Shown here: positions 1-7,541 of the stretch, piece after piece
How the letters are laid out: each line of letters starts with the position of its first letter
Position numbering within the stretch: position 1 is the stretch's first letter
IMG/VR virus record: IMGVR_UViG_3300025121_000064
Coordinates: 1-55,235 of that record
Origin: a virus
Strand: one strand, 5' to 3'
DNA length: 55,235 nucleotides
Notes under the pieces: model-generated
Database searches by the model: none
What the model saw: the letters and a program-made list of their open reading frames with translations, nothing else
Told to the model about the DNA's origin: nothing
Translations under genes and position numbers: made by a program

Positions 1-117
1 TGTGGACCCAACTGAGGGACCAACTGGGGAGCCAACTGGGGAACCAACTGGGGAGCCAACTGGGGACCCAACTGGGGGACCAACTGGGGAGCCAACTGGG
101 GAACCAACTGTGGACCC
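1..117. repeat. Terminal direct repeat (copy 1)
   Basis: Bases 1-117 are identical to 55119-55235. This is the overlap expected of an assembled circle or a terminally redundant genome. The overlap falls inside the 12-bp tandem array, which weakens it on its own, but the DUF6745 frame reads correctly through the joint. Confidence 0.85.
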
Positions 118-200
118 AACTGAGGACCCAACTGGGGGACCAACTGGGGAGCCAACTGGAGAGCCAACTGAGGACCCAACTGAGGAACCAACTGGAGATT
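1..200. repeat. 12-bp tandem repeat, left part
   Basis: About 16 imperfect copies of a 12-base unit CCAACTGGGGAN, where the last base varies (A, C or G). In the DUF6745 frame each unit is one xQLG tetrapeptide. Copy number could be wrong because short-read assembly collapses such arrays. Confidence 0.9.
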
Positions 201-812
201 GGAGGATGGAGCAACGGATCGCTTGAGGCAGGTTGGTGTAATTTTTATGATTTTCTTCTTTCAGTCGTTTTTTCAGGAAAATTCAGCGGTATGAAAAATT
301 GGAATCTATACAAAGAATACGTGAAAACATCCTTCGTAATTTATCCTTTCGATGGGATTTGTTTTGCTTCCGATAGGCCAACGCATCTACAATTCAAAAA
401 TGACAGATTGCATAATGAAAAAGGAATGTCTGTAGAATTCAGCGATGGCTGGGGATGGTACAATTTAAATGGCGTGGTAGTTTCGGAAGAGCTTGTGATG
501 ACTCCAGCAAAGAAACTTGACGTCAAACTGATATTACATGAGAAAAACGCTGAAGTGCGGCGTGAAATTGTGCGAAAGATTGGCATAGAACGGGTTTGTA
601 AAGAGTTGAATGCTAAATGTATTGATGAACATAATGGCTATGAATTACTGATGCTGGACATTGGTGACAATAGGAAACGGCCATACTTGAAGATGCAAAA
701 TCCAAGCATTGGAACATGGCACATCGAAGGAGTTCCAACAGGGATTACCACAGTCCGACAAGCTCTAACTTGGAGAAATCAAAACGAGAATAAACCTATA
801 ATTTTAACGTAA
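1..812 (+). CDS. DUF6745 protein, C-terminal part (continues from 54866 across the circular joint)
   Basis: The frame opens at base 3 and runs to the stop at 810-812; its start lies at 54866 at the other end of the window. Joined across the 117-bp overlap the protein is 354 residues: an N-terminal segment, about 20 tetrapeptide repeats of the type xQLG (residues about 70-150), then a conserved C-terminal domain. Recognised from family knowledge by the ICFASDRPTHL, LHNEKG, YLNG-like and ELVMTPAKKLD stretches typical of DUF6745. Function is unknown for the family. An internal ATG at 291 is not needed as a start, because the frame is open upstream. AT-rich relative to its neighbours, so possibly transferred. 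Confidence 0.85.
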   Translation, partial: WTQLRDQLGSQLGNQLGSQLGTQLGDQLGSQLGNQLWTQLRTQLGDQLGSQLESQLRTQLRNQLEIGGWSNGSLEAGWCNFYDFLLSVVFSGKFSGMKNWNLYKEYVKTSFVIYPFDGICFASDRPTHLQFKNDRLHNEKGMSVEFSDGWGWYNLNGVVVSEELVMTPAKKLDVKLILHEKNAEVRREIVRKIGIERVCKELNAKCIDEHNGYELLMLDIGDNRKRPYLKMQNPSIGTWHIEGVPTGITTVRQALTWRNQNENKPIILT

Positions 813-827
813 GGGAAAAGAGGAAAG

Positions 828-1133
828 ATGAACAAATTTTACCAACAAGGCGAAGTAATCCTGGAGCAAATCGACAAAATACCGACAGGATTAAAAAAAC
901 TCAAGACTACTGTTCTTGTAAGGGGCGTTTCCACCAGCAATGAACACAAAGTAGTAGGTGCTGGAACAATTAAACAAAGTAAAGAAAAAGAGCTATTTCT
1001 CGAAGTTACCGGTAAATGCTCAATCAAACATCCTGAACATAAGCCAATACCGCTTCCAAAAGGATGCTATAAAATAGTTATCGTTCGAGAATACGATCAC
1101 TTTGCAGAAGAAGCGAGAAAGGTGGAGGATTAG
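828..1133 (+). CDS. Small protein of the type often next to DUF6745 genes
   Basis: 101 residues, ATG after AGAGGAAAG. The order QGEVILEQIDKIP, then RGVSTSNEHK, then HPEHKPIPLPKGCYKIVIVREY resembles a small family of phage and bacterial proteins that I associate with DUF6745 genes. Its biochemical role is not known to me. It lies 15 bases downstream of the DUF6745 gene and is probably co-transcribed. No membrane segment or signal peptide. Confidence 0.8.
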   Translation: MNKFYQQGEVILEQIDKIPTGLKKLKTTVLVRGVSTSNEHKVVGAGTIKQSKEKELFLEVTGKCSIKHPEHKPIPLPKGCYKIVIVREYDHFAEEARKVED

Positions 1134-1138
1134 AGAAA

Positions 1139-1396
1139 ATGAGTGGAACATCAGGAGACCAGAAGTGCCCCGCCTGCGGAGGCACGCTTTACACCTACTC
1201 GGACTACAAGCCGGTGGACAGCGTCTCCGGAGAGTGCCTGGACTGCGGGTTTTCATACCAGACCGAGTACGGCCGGATGAGCCTGAAGGCCGTCAACGAC
1301 CGGAGAGTGGAATTTGATAGGCTTCCTATCAAGGCTCTCCGGAACATCAGGAAGAAATTCACCAAGTATTTTGGAATACTGAAGGAGGTCAAATGA
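1139..1396 (+). CDS. Zinc-ribbon protein, unknown function
   Basis: 85 residues. CPACGG near residue 10 and CLDCG near residue 33 make a four-cysteine zinc ribbon; the rest is short and basic. ATG after GAGGATTAGAGAAA. Its stop overlaps the next start by four bases (ATGA), indicating translational coupling. No catalytic motif, so a specific role cannot be assigned. Confidence 0.8.
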   Translation: MSGTSGDQKCPACGGTLYTYSDYKPVDSVSGECLDCGFSYQTEYGRMSLKAVNDRRVEFDRLPIKALRNIRKKFTKYFGILKEVK

Positions 1397-1737
1397 GCCA
1401 AAGGAAATGTTCAACCTGCCGGCATTATGCATTGGCAAAATCAGACCCACAATGTCAACCATGCGATGTAAACAATGACCTAAAGAACTGGGAGCCAATC
1501 CTTACCCCGTCACAGCTTAAGGCCAACCTGCGGAAGCTTCGCTGGCAGCTGGTGTGGCTGACGGCAAAGGCGGTGGGAAACATTGTGGTGGGACTCCTGA
1601 AGGTACTGCTTTGCGTGGGGGTGCTTCTCGGTAAGATTCCGTGGGGAACAGCCTGGCCACTGATGGCCCTGTTCTACATAATGGAAATATTCTGGAAGGT
1701 TCGCAATATCGAGAAAATGCTGAAGGAGAAGAAATGA
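1393..1737 (+). CDS. Zinc-binding membrane protein
   Basis: 114 residues. An N-terminal CSTCRHYAL...CQPC module is followed by a NWEP stretch, a pattern common in small phage Cys proteins. The second half has one long or two short hydrophobic segments (residues about 52-95) and ends in a lysine-rich tail. Likely a membrane protein with a cytoplasmic zinc knuckle. Overlaps both neighbours by four bases, in the same operon as the Ycf46-type ATPase. Confidence 0.8.
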   Translation: MSQRKCSTCRHYALAKSDPQCQPCDVNNDLKNWEPILTPSQLKANLRKLRWQLVWLTAKAVGNIVVGLLKVLLCVGVLLGKIPWGTAWPLMALFYIMEIFWKVRNIEKMLKEKK

Positions 1738-2165
1738 ACCTTAAAGAGATCTTCGGAACCGCCAAGCCCAAGGCCGTAGTTAAAAAAGACTACGGCCTTA
1801 TCGCTTCCATCTGCCAGGAGCTTGACATCAGGAAGCCCCACCGGGAATACGACGAGTGGGACATGTACATCGGTAAGGATGACCAGGTCTGCTACTGCAC
1901 CAAGGAAGACCTGGTGATCGAGGACCTGAGCAATCAGATCTGGCTTCCCATCCAGCTCAACGGGCAGACTGCCAGGCTCCAGATCGATGACCTGATCTGC
2001 ACAGCCCTGAAGACCCAGGACCCCAACAAGGTCAGGGAGATCTACCTGCAGTGGCTGGTGGTGGACATCGAGGGGCCGGCCTTTCGCTACGGGTCAGACA
2101 TCGTGCTGCGCTTTGAGTTCTACCGGGACATCGTGAAAAAGAGACTGAAGAACCACAAAAAGTAA
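1734..2165 (+). CDS. Hypothetical protein, 143 aa
   Basis: ATG at 1734 follows GAAGGAGAAGAA. A soluble, mixed-charge protein with no motif I recognise. It sits directly before the Ycf46-type ATPase gene with a 19-base gap containing AAGGAG, so the two are probably made together. Confidence 0.8.
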   Translation: MNLKEIFGTAKPKAVVKKDYGLIASICQELDIRKPHREYDEWDMYIGKDDQVCYCTKEDLVIEDLSNQIWLPIQLNGQTARLQIDDLICTALKTQDPNKVREIYLQWLVVDIEGPAFRYGSDIVLRFEFYRDIVKKRLKNHKK

Positions 2166-2184
2166 ACTTTACATAAGGAGTACA

Positions 2185-3705
2185 ATGGCCCCGAGAAAAC
2201 AACCACAGCAGACCACCGCCAACCCTGCAGTTCACAAGCTCGCCGCCTACGTCCTCTCCGGCTACCCCGTCCTGTGGGTCAACACCCTGGAGGAACATCG
2301 GACAGTGGAAGCCATCGTGGACTGGGCCCAGAACCTGAAGCTGGAGGGCGGAGGGTCAAAGAAGGTCTACAAATGGGAGCTGGCGAACGGATGGGTGGAC
2401 TTCCAGAGCGGAGTGGCGGATGCCAAGCAGAACGACCCGGCCGCAGTGCTGCCGATGTTCGCTTCCAAGTCCGATGACAGCATCCTGCTCCTGCCGGACT
2501 TTCACTTCTTCTGCCACGAGCGCACCCCCAGCACCATCAGGCAGTTCAAGGAAATGTCTGAGGAGCTGAAGACCAAAGGCAAGACCATCATAATCATCTC
2601 CCCCAAGGTGGCCATACCCCTGGAACTGGAGAAGATGATGTCCATTGTGGAGTTTGCCCTGCCCACCGAGACCGAACTCTACGAGAAGGTCAAGCCGATG
2701 GTGGCCAAGAACGCCAAGGACATCGCCCACAACATCAACGCCGAAACCCTGAAGCCGGCCAGGGGACTCACCATGGAGGAGTGCGAGAACGCGGTGGCCC
2801 TGTCCCTGCGTGAGCACCAGGACATCAAGAAGTCGGTCCTGGAGTCCGAGAAGCTGCAGGCGGTAAAGAAGACCCACGGACTGGAACTCTACCAAAGAAT
2901 TGATGTTGGCGAGTTGGGAGGATTAGAGAACCTCAAAACTTATATCCGCAACCGGAAAAAAGCCTTCTATGACGATTCTATGCCCAACCTGCGAGGAATA
3001 ATTTTGATAGGGTGTCCAGGAGTTGGTAAAAGTTTAGCGGCAAAGGTAATTGCTTCCGAGTTGGATTTCCCTTTAATCCGGCTGGATATCGGTTCCCTGA
3101 AAGGACAGATGGTAGGACAGTCGGAGGAACGTATGCGGCAGGCCCTCAAACAAATAGATGCCATCAGTCCCTGTGTGGTTTGGTGTGACGAATTAGAAAA
3201 AGCGATAGGTGGGGTGCAGTCGTCGAATAAAACTGACGGCGGGACCACCAGCAATATGTTCGGATACCTGCTGACCTGGATGCAGGAGTCCAAGACCAAA
3301 AAATATATCGTGGGAACAGTAAACGATATAGGAGACCTATTGCAAATCAGTTCTGGTGCGCTGGTTCGCCGGTTTGACGATATCTTTTACGTTGATGTCC
3401 CGTCGACCAAAGAACGGAGGGAGATCCTGGCCATCATGAACAAACGCTACAATACCAAGATCGAACTGGCTTACGCTGAAGTAATGGAGAACTGGACCGG
3501 AGCCGAGATAGAGAAATGTGTAATAGCATCGGTGTATGATGGCTTTGAATCGGCTATGAAAATTATCCGGCCCATCTACAATAGCAATAGCGCAAACATG
3601 AAAACCCTCAAGAAGTGGGCACTGGACAACGCCCGGGTCGCCAACGTGCTCGACAGCGAGGAGCACCCGTCAGACGGGGTGAGGTCCATCAGCAAGGAGG
3701 TGTGA
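2185..3705 (+). CDS. Ycf46-type AAA+ ATPase
   Basis: 506 residues. The N-terminal about 230 residues match the Ycf46 layout: YPVLWVNTLEEHRTV, a region ending LLPDFHFF, then an IPLELEKM stretch. The AAA+ core has Walker A GCPGVGKS (residues about 276-283), Walker B VVWCDE (about 333-338) and an arginine-finger region ALVRRFDDIF (about 391-400). In cyanobacteria and plastids Ycf46 is often encoded near DUF1257 (Ycf35), and both DUF1257 and DUF2997 occur downstream here. Substrate unknown. The last residues, SDGVRSI, match a motif shared with other proteins of this genome; the final KEV comes from the Shine-Dalgarno of the next gene. Confidence 0.88.
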   Translation: MAPRKQPQQTTANPAVHKLAAYVLSGYPVLWVNTLEEHRTVEAIVDWAQNLKLEGGGSKKVYKWELANGWVDFQSGVADAKQNDPAAVLPMFASKSDDSILLLPDFHFFCHERTPSTIRQFKEMSEELKTKGKTIIIISPKVAIPLELEKMMSIVEFALPTETELYEKVKPMVAKNAKDIAHNINAETLKPARGLTMEECENAVALSLREHQDIKKSVLESEKLQAVKKTHGLELYQRIDVGELGGLENLKTYIRNRKKAFYDDSMPNLRGIILIGCPGVGKSLAAKVIASELDFPLIRLDIGSLKGQMVGQSEERMRQALKQIDAISPCVVWCDELEKAIGGVQSSNKTDGGTTSNMFGYLLTWMQESKTKKYIVGTVNDIGDLLQISSGALVRRFDDIFYVDVPSTKERREILAIMNKRYNTKIELAYAEVMENWTGAEIEKCVIASVYDGFESAMKIIRPIYNSNSANMKTLKKWALDNARVANVLDSEEHPSDGVRSISKEV

Positions 3706-3788
3706 TGGAAATACTGTTATTAGTAATTATTATTGTTATCATTGCAGTCATTATTGACCGCGACTGCCAAAAGGAGAAGAAGATATGA
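3705..3788 (+). CDS. Tiny single-pass membrane protein, 27 aa
   Basis: ATG at 3705 overlaps the ATPase stop and follows AAGGAGGTGTG. The product is nearly all Ile, Val and Leu for 17 residues, then a charged tail (DRDCQKEKK). It may act as a membrane anchor or regulator for a neighbour; nothing more can be said. Confidence 0.6.
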   Translation: MEILLLVIIIVIIAVIIDRDCQKEKKI

Positions 3789-3964
3789 AGGTAGTCATCA
3801 AGCTGTCCACCAAGACCGGCAGGAGCAGCGCCCATTTTGTGGGGAGTCTTGCTTGCTGTGCGCTGGGTCCACAGGCAGATCCTGAAAAAGAAAGGGTAAG
3901 ACTGTTGGCGAACAAGGCTCAATATCTCGTGGCAAGAATAATGAAATCTGGAGGGAAAGAATGA
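3785..3964 (+). CDS. Small protein with a DUF2997-like N-terminus
   Basis: 59 residues, ATG at 3785 after AAAAGGAGAAGAAG. The start VVIKLSTKTGR resembles IKIRFSTKTGK of the DUF2997 protein at 4986. The remainder does not follow the family, so it may be a diverged or disrupted paralogue, with the HNH gene inserted immediately downstream. Its stop overlaps the HNH start by four bases. Confidence 0.6.
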   Translation: MKVVIKLSTKTGRSSAHFVGSLACCALGPQADPEKERVRLLANKAQYLVARIMKSGGKE

Positions 3965-4290
3965 GAGCAAAGCCAATTGATTTACAGGAACTTAAGAAAG
4001 TTTTCAGATTAAACGAGAATGGTACCATAGAACGTTATCGTGTTGTGCATCATGGTGGAGGCTTGTTAAAAAAACCTTACTGGAGAGAAGTTAAGGGTAG
4101 TAAAAGAGGAAACTATCTTGGTGTTAAATGGAATGGATCAATGTATCCATACCATCGTATTCTGTGGGTTCTTCAGCACGGAGAAGAACTTTCAGCCGAT
4201 TTGAAGATAGATCATAATGATGGAAATAAAATGAACAATTCTCTCCAAAATCTTAAGGTTGTGACTAATCGTGAGAATCTTCAAAAATAA
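3961..4290 (+). CDS. HNH homing endonuclease
   Basis: 109 residues. YPYHRILWVL, KIDHNDGNKMNNSLQNLKVV and TNREN form the HNH-3 type core, with catalytic His in the IDHNDGN stretch. Such genes are selfish elements that cut a DNA target and spread by repair. AT-rich compared with the genes on both sides, and it sits inside the Ycf46/DUF1257/DUF2997 cluster, consistent with late insertion. Confidence 0.88.
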   Translation: MRAKPIDLQELKKVFRLNENGTIERYRVVHHGGGLLKKPYWREVKGSKRGNYLGVKWNGSMYPYHRILWVLQHGEELSADLKIDHNDGNKMNNSLQNLKVVTNRENLQK

Positions 4291-4318
4291 AAAACATATT
4301 AAAAAAGGAGGAACAGTA

Positions 4319-4687
4319 GTGTCGCACACAGTTGTGCTGGACTTGAAGCTGAAGGATAAGGCCGTCATACAGGCGGTCTGCCGGAAGCTCGGTCTGCCCA
4401 TCGAGGAGGATGTCACCTTCAAGCAGTTCTCCACCACCGAGCACGGCACCAAGATCACCCTTCCCGGGTGGAACTACCCGGTCTGCGTCAAGGAGGACGG
4501 GACCATCACCTACGACAACTTCAACGGCCGGTGGGGAGCGCAGGAGGAGCTGAACAAATTCACGGCCCACTACGGCATGGAGAAGGCCAAGGTGGAGGCC
4601 CGCCGGCAGGGGTTCGAGATCTACGAGGGCGTCTACCAGGATGGGGTAGACGAGGGCCTGGAATTAACCATCAACGTCGAAGACTAA
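4319..4687 (+). CDS. DUF1257 (Ycf35-like) protein
   Basis: 122 residues. GTG start at 4319 chosen because AAAAAAGGAGG lies seven bases upstream and the start SHTVVLDLKLKD matches the family beginning. Typical DUF1257 features follow: an LPGWNYPVCV segment, a GTITYDNFNGRWG segment, and a C-terminal EVY/ELTI end. In cyanobacteria and plastids this family (Ycf35) accompanies Ycf46 ATPases; its molecular role is unsettled. Its presence with the Ycf46-type ATPase at 2185 and DUF2997 at 4986 suggests a conserved set. Confidence 0.7.
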   Translation: MSHTVVLDLKLKDKAVIQAVCRKLGLPIEEDVTFKQFSTTEHGTKITLPGWNYPVCVKEDGTITYDNFNGRWGAQEELNKFTAHYGMEKAKVEARRQGFEIYEGVYQDGVDEGLELTINVED

Positions 4688-4689
4688 TT

Positions 4690-4986
4690 ATGGTAAATCT
4701 GCATTGTTCAAAAGAGGATGCCGTTTTAATTCAAAAGATCGCAGTCAGAGCTGTTAAACTGGCCACAGACAATAAAGTGGAATATTCCAGGTTGCATTGT
4801 GAGATGGATCTCACGGCGGTCCATCTGAACAGCAATCCATTGAAGCTGGAAGAACTTTTAACGGCCCCAGATAGCGACTTTGGGCATGATGTGTTCGGCA
4901 TCCGCAGGTTTTTAGACAGGGAAACTGGGAGGTTGCGCGAGTGCTTCTGTCCCAGGTATTCAAAACCAATCACGAAAGGAGAATAA
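4690..4986 (+). CDS. DUF6874-like small protein
   Basis: 98 residues. ATG at 4690, two bases after the previous stop. The pattern SKEDAVLIQKIAVRAV, then CEMDLTAVH, then FGHDVFGIRRFLDRETG resembles the DUF6874 family; this is from memory and not certain. Function unknown. Its stop overlaps the DUF2997 start by one base, so it belongs to the ATPase operon. Confidence 0.65.
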   Translation: MVNLHCSKEDAVLIQKIAVRAVKLATDNKVEYSRLHCEMDLTAVHLNSNPLKLEELLTAPDSDFGHDVFGIRRFLDRETGRLRECFCPRYSKPITKGE

Positions 4987-5195
4987 TGGCACAGATAAAG
5001 ATCAGGTTCTCAACCAAGACCGGCAAGCCGGTCCTGGGTGTCAAGGGAGTTCACGGGGGCAAATGCACCGACGTCAGCAAGGCCATCGAGGAGGCCCTGG
5101 GCACTGTGGCCGAGAGGGTCAAGACCGCGGAGTACTACAACATGGAGGTGGAGACCCAGGGCCAGACTGTCAAGATGGAGCAGCAGGATGGGTAG
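4986..5195 (+). CDS. DUF2997 protein
   Basis: 69 residues. The sequence MAQIKIRFSTKTGK, GVKGVHGGKCTDVSKAIE and EALGTVAERVKT matches the DUF2997 layout (N-terminal beta hairpin, GxxC, helix, LG). The family is a frequent neighbour of DUF1257 and Ycf46-type ATPases; the function is unknown. A second clear copy lies on the minus strand at 42346-42513. Confidence 0.75.
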   Translation: MAQIKIRFSTKTGKPVLGVKGVHGGKCTDVSKAIEEALGTVAERVKTAEYYNMEVETQGQTVKMEQQDG

Positions 5196-5340
5196 GACCC
5201 TGGACGCCCTGAAGCGTCTGATGGATGTGGCGCAGAAGTGGCAGACTTCGTGTGTCTGCGCTACCCAGGAGGACCACGACGAAATGGATACCGCCATCGC
5301 ACTGGCGGAGGAAGCGGTGGGCAATGGAAACGAAGATTAA
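5188..5340 (+). CDS. Small acidic helical protein, 50 aa
   Basis: ATG at 5188 overlaps the end of the DUF2997 gene by eight bases; GGAG lies upstream. The product begins MGRTLDALKRLMD and is largely helical, with TAIALAEEAV near its end. No known family recognised. Confidence 0.6.
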   Translation: MGRTLDALKRLMDVAQKWQTSCVCATQEDHDEMDTAIALAEEAVGNGNED

Positions 5341-5617
5341 GAAGGAATACCACTTCGCCGTGTTCCTGCGGATTGAAACACCGCTGTGCGAAGAAAAGAG
5401 TTTTCAAGACCTGATGAAGCTGTTGAACCTGAAGCCTGTCCTTACGGGACGGGCTCAGGTTGCCACTGGAATCATCAGCAATACTGACGGGGAGATCAGC
5501 GAGCCCGACCTGGAGAAAATGAAAAACATGACTGAAGATGTATTCAACAAACACTTCGCCATGAAGCCAGCCTTCAAGGAACTGAACGCCAGCTTCGAGG
5601 TGGAGTGGATAAAGTAA
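5324..5617 (+). CDS. Hypothetical protein, 97 aa
   Basis: ATG at 5324 (METKIKKEY) overlaps the previous gene by 17 bases; GAGGAAGCGG lies upstream. Soluble alpha/beta composition, no recognised motif. Confidence 0.7.
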   Translation: METKIKKEYHFAVFLRIETPLCEEKSFQDLMKLLNLKPVLTGRAQVATGIISNTDGEISEPDLEKMKNMTEDVFNKHFAMKPAFKELNASFEVEWIK

Positions 5618-5638
5618 ATCCCACAGAAAGGGGAGAAA

Positions 5639-6226
5639 ATGGACATTAAACAACGCCTTGACCGCTTTTGGGAAGCGCTCAAAAACAGCTATGAAATTGA
5701 AGACAGAGAATACTTTGAGCGGGAAGCTCCATTAAGCGGTAACTGGTCACCTGAAGAAATGGCATTGCACCATGTTTGGAAGCGGGATCCAAAGGTTACC
5801 GAGCTGACCGAGAAGCTGGCGAAGGCGGAGGAAACGCTAACAGAACAAGACAACGCCCTGATGCAGTTTCAAGTAATGCTGGCCGACAAAAAAGCCCAGC
5901 TCAAGCGGATGGGGGCAAAGGCAAATAATGCTTTATATTTTGATGACCGTCACGACTTTAAGACCGCATTATGGGAAATATTAGCATTGGCATTCCCCGA
6001 AAAGTGTGATGCCGATGGGGAAATAATCGAAGAACTTGAATTTATCGAAGAACTTGAATTTATAGATGAAGCCGCCCTCACGGGTAATGGCAATAACAAA
6101 TGTTCACATTGTGGCGGGGAACTTCCGCCAGATGGAAACTGTATTTGCCAAGAGACTGACGATCGGGTAGATGCTGAAATGGATGACGGCCCCAACTTCC
6201 CCGCCCTCACGGGCAAGGAGGAGTGA
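5639..6226 (+). CDS. Coiled-coil protein with C-terminal zinc ribbon
   Basis: 195 residues after GGGGAGAAA. The middle (residues about 60-100) is coiled-coil like, rich in Glu, Lys and Gln. A CSHCGGELPPDGNCIC ribbon follows at about residues 160-175. Residues EELEFI are duplicated in tandem at DNA level (6026-6061). Two copies of a CTCAC-loop hairpin lie inside its 3' end. Function unknown. Confidence 0.75.
   Translation: MDIKQRLDRFWEALKNSYEIEDREYFEREAPLSGNWSPEEMALHHVWKRDPKVTELTEKLAKAEETLTEQDNALMQFQVMLADKKAQLKRMGAKANNALYFDDRHDFKTALWEILALAFPEKCDADGEIIEELEFIEELEFIDEAALTGNGNNKCSHCGGELPPDGNCICQETDDRVDAEMDDGPNFPALTGKEE
6026..6061 (+). repeat. 18-bp exact tandem duplication
   Basis: ATCGAAGAACTTGAATTT occurs twice in a row (6026-6043 and 6044-6061), duplicating the residues IEELEF in the surrounding gene. 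Confidence 0.9.
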
Positions 6227-6456
6227 TGGGGTATAAAATAGAATTATGGCGGAGAAAAGCCATATGGGTTATAAGGCGACCATATATTTGGTTTCGCCAT
6301 TATATTTTAGGAAGAACATATTGTGTCGGAGTTGACCATGGGCTACTCTATGACTATGTGGCCGAGGGGTATCGGGACAGAAAAGGAATATATCATTTAA
6401 CCAAACAATATTCAATACCCACTAACCAGCCGCCCACAGCGGCAAAGGAGGGGTAA
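6226..6456 (+). CDS. Small Trp/Tyr-rich basic protein
   Basis: 76 residues from ATG 6226 (a GTG at 6223 is also possible; AAGGAGGAG is better spaced for the ATG). The N-terminus is basic and aromatic (LWRRKAIWVIRRPYIWFRHYI), possibly membrane-interfacial. Contains CVGVDHGLLYDYVAEGY. Ends PTAAKEG, encoded by a repeated hairpin plus the next Shine-Dalgarno. Confidence 0.65.
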   Translation: MGYKIELWRRKAIWVIRRPYIWFRHYILGRTYCVGVDHGLLYDYVAEGYRDRKGIYHLTKQYSIPTNQPPTAAKEG

Positions 6457-6716
6457 TGAAACTAAAAACACCCAAACCAAGAACAGGTTACGGCTATGTC
6501 GGAACTTGGAATGATGGCTCAATCGGCTGGATGGTTACTGATTTTATTAGCGGTGCATACGATAAGAGATGTCCTGACGATGCATTCCGTGACGATGGTT
6601 GCCACGAACATATGCGGGGGCAACGCCTATTCCTTTGCGAAATCAGGCTCGTTCCAATCAAAGACAAAAGGGGCAGACCGATAACAAAAATAATTCCCAA
6701 CAAGGAGGACAAATGA
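6456..6716 (+). CDS. Hypothetical protein, 86 aa
   Basis: ATG at 6456 after AAAGGAGGGGTA. Contains DDAFRDDGCHEHM and a basic C-terminus. No family recognised. Overlaps the next short gene by four bases. Confidence 0.65.
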   Translation: MKLKTPKPRTGYGYVGTWNDGSIGWMVTDFISGAYDKRCPDDAFRDDGCHEHMRGQRLFLCEIRLVPIKDKRGRPITKIIPNKEDK

Positions 6717-6805
6717 AACATTTGAAATTTACTGACATAGACGCTCGCTCGACCAACTGCCTGGTCTTGGGCAAGATTGGTAACAGTCACCCGTATGGTG
6801 ACTAA
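6713..6805 (+). CDS. Mini-protein, 30 aa
   Basis: ATG at 6713 follows AAGGAGGACAA, a strong ribosome site, and overlaps the previous stop. The product ends NSHPYGD. Too short to classify. Confidence 0.5.
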   Translation: MKHLKFTDIDARSTNCLVLGKIGNSHPYGD

Positions 6806-6840
6806 CCCCCACAACCGGGCGAAAGCCTAAGGAGGACGAA

Positions 6841-7134
6841 ATGACAGACTTTGAATGCCTACATCACCTGGTATGTAAAAGCATATCAGAAAAGGGATTT
6901 TGTGCCGGACCACGATGTAAACATCTTTTACCGCCCCAGCCCACCGGGTTGCGGGAGGCGACAAAGTTGGCCTTGCAACAACTTGAGAAAGACTGCGTAA
7001 ATAAATATTCCCATTGTAAATACTGCGACAGCGGAACAGTAAATTTTGGCAATCATTATGATTCTTGTATAATATTCAAACTCAAAGCCGCCCTCACAGC
7101 GGCAGAAATAAACACTAAAAAGGAGGCTCAGTGA
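6841..7134 (+). CDS. Cys/His-rich small protein
   Basis: 97 residues after AAGGAGGACGAA. Several Cys and His (FCAGPRCKH, HCKYCDSG, HYDSC) suggest one or two zinc sites. The AALTAAE segment is encoded by the hairpin repeat at 7087-7103. Function unknown. Confidence 0.65.
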   Translation: MTDFECLHHLVCKSISEKGFCAGPRCKHLLPPQPTGLREATKLALQQLEKDCVNKYSHCKYCDSGTVNFGNHYDSCIIFKLKAALTAAEINTKKEAQ

Positions 7135-7511
7135 AGGAATCTTATTTTCACCAGAGGGGAGAGAAGCACCAGTTCACGCTCTGCGGTTTGGTAACCGAGG
7201 ACGGAGACCTGAACATCGGAGTGGCCATGTGCTCTACCAGGGAGCAGAACTTCGTCAAGGCCACTGGCCGGAGCATTGCCAAGGCCCGGGCACAGCAGAA
7301 ACCCTACGATGTCGTGCCGGACTTCGAGCTGCACCACGGAAACATGGAGATGGTCAAAGCCATCAACCTGCACCTGCAGCAGACCACCCAGAGGATCCAG
7401 GAGAACCCAACAGCCATAAGGGAGATCACCCAGCTCTACCACAAGAACCGGGTCAAGAAGGTCAAGCCCGCACCCCGGTTCACCATGGTGGAGGAGAAAC
7501 TCGCATTCTAA
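7131..7511 (+). CDS. Hypothetical protein, 126 aa
   Basis: GTG start at 7131 after AAAAAGGAGGCTCA, overlapping the previous stop. The N-terminal half is beta-rich (FTLCGLVTEDGDLNIGVAM) and the remainder helical and basic. The CSTREQNFVKATGR stretch may define a family, but I do not recognise it. It precedes an AAA+ ATPase gene and may act with it. Confidence 0.75.
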   Translation: MKESYFHQRGEKHQFTLCGLVTEDGDLNIGVAMCSTREQNFVKATGRSIAKARAQQKPYDVVPDFELHHGNMEMVKAINLHLQQTTQRIQENPTAIREITQLYHKNRVKKVKPAPRFTMVEEKLAF

Positions 7512-7541
7512 CGGAACTATTAACATAAAAGGGAGGTATTC

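Larger units (their letters stand above)
6071..7103 (+). repeat. Dispersed small hairpin, four copies
   Basis: Related inverted repeats at 6071-6091, 6200-6214, 6429-6443 and 7087-7103, with GCCGC or GCCC arms and a C(T)CAC core loop. Each is in the 3' third of a gene, and two lie just before a Shine-Dalgarno. No copy was noticed elsewhere in the window. Confidence 0.6.

Noticed and set aside
1-200. CRISPR-like array
   Set aside because: Units are contiguous 12-base repeats with no spacers and encode protein repeats.
2-226. Open frame encoding a PTGE-repeat peptide
   Set aside because: It is another frame of the 12-bp tandem array; the xQLG frame is part of the longer DUF6745 gene with a recognisable domain.
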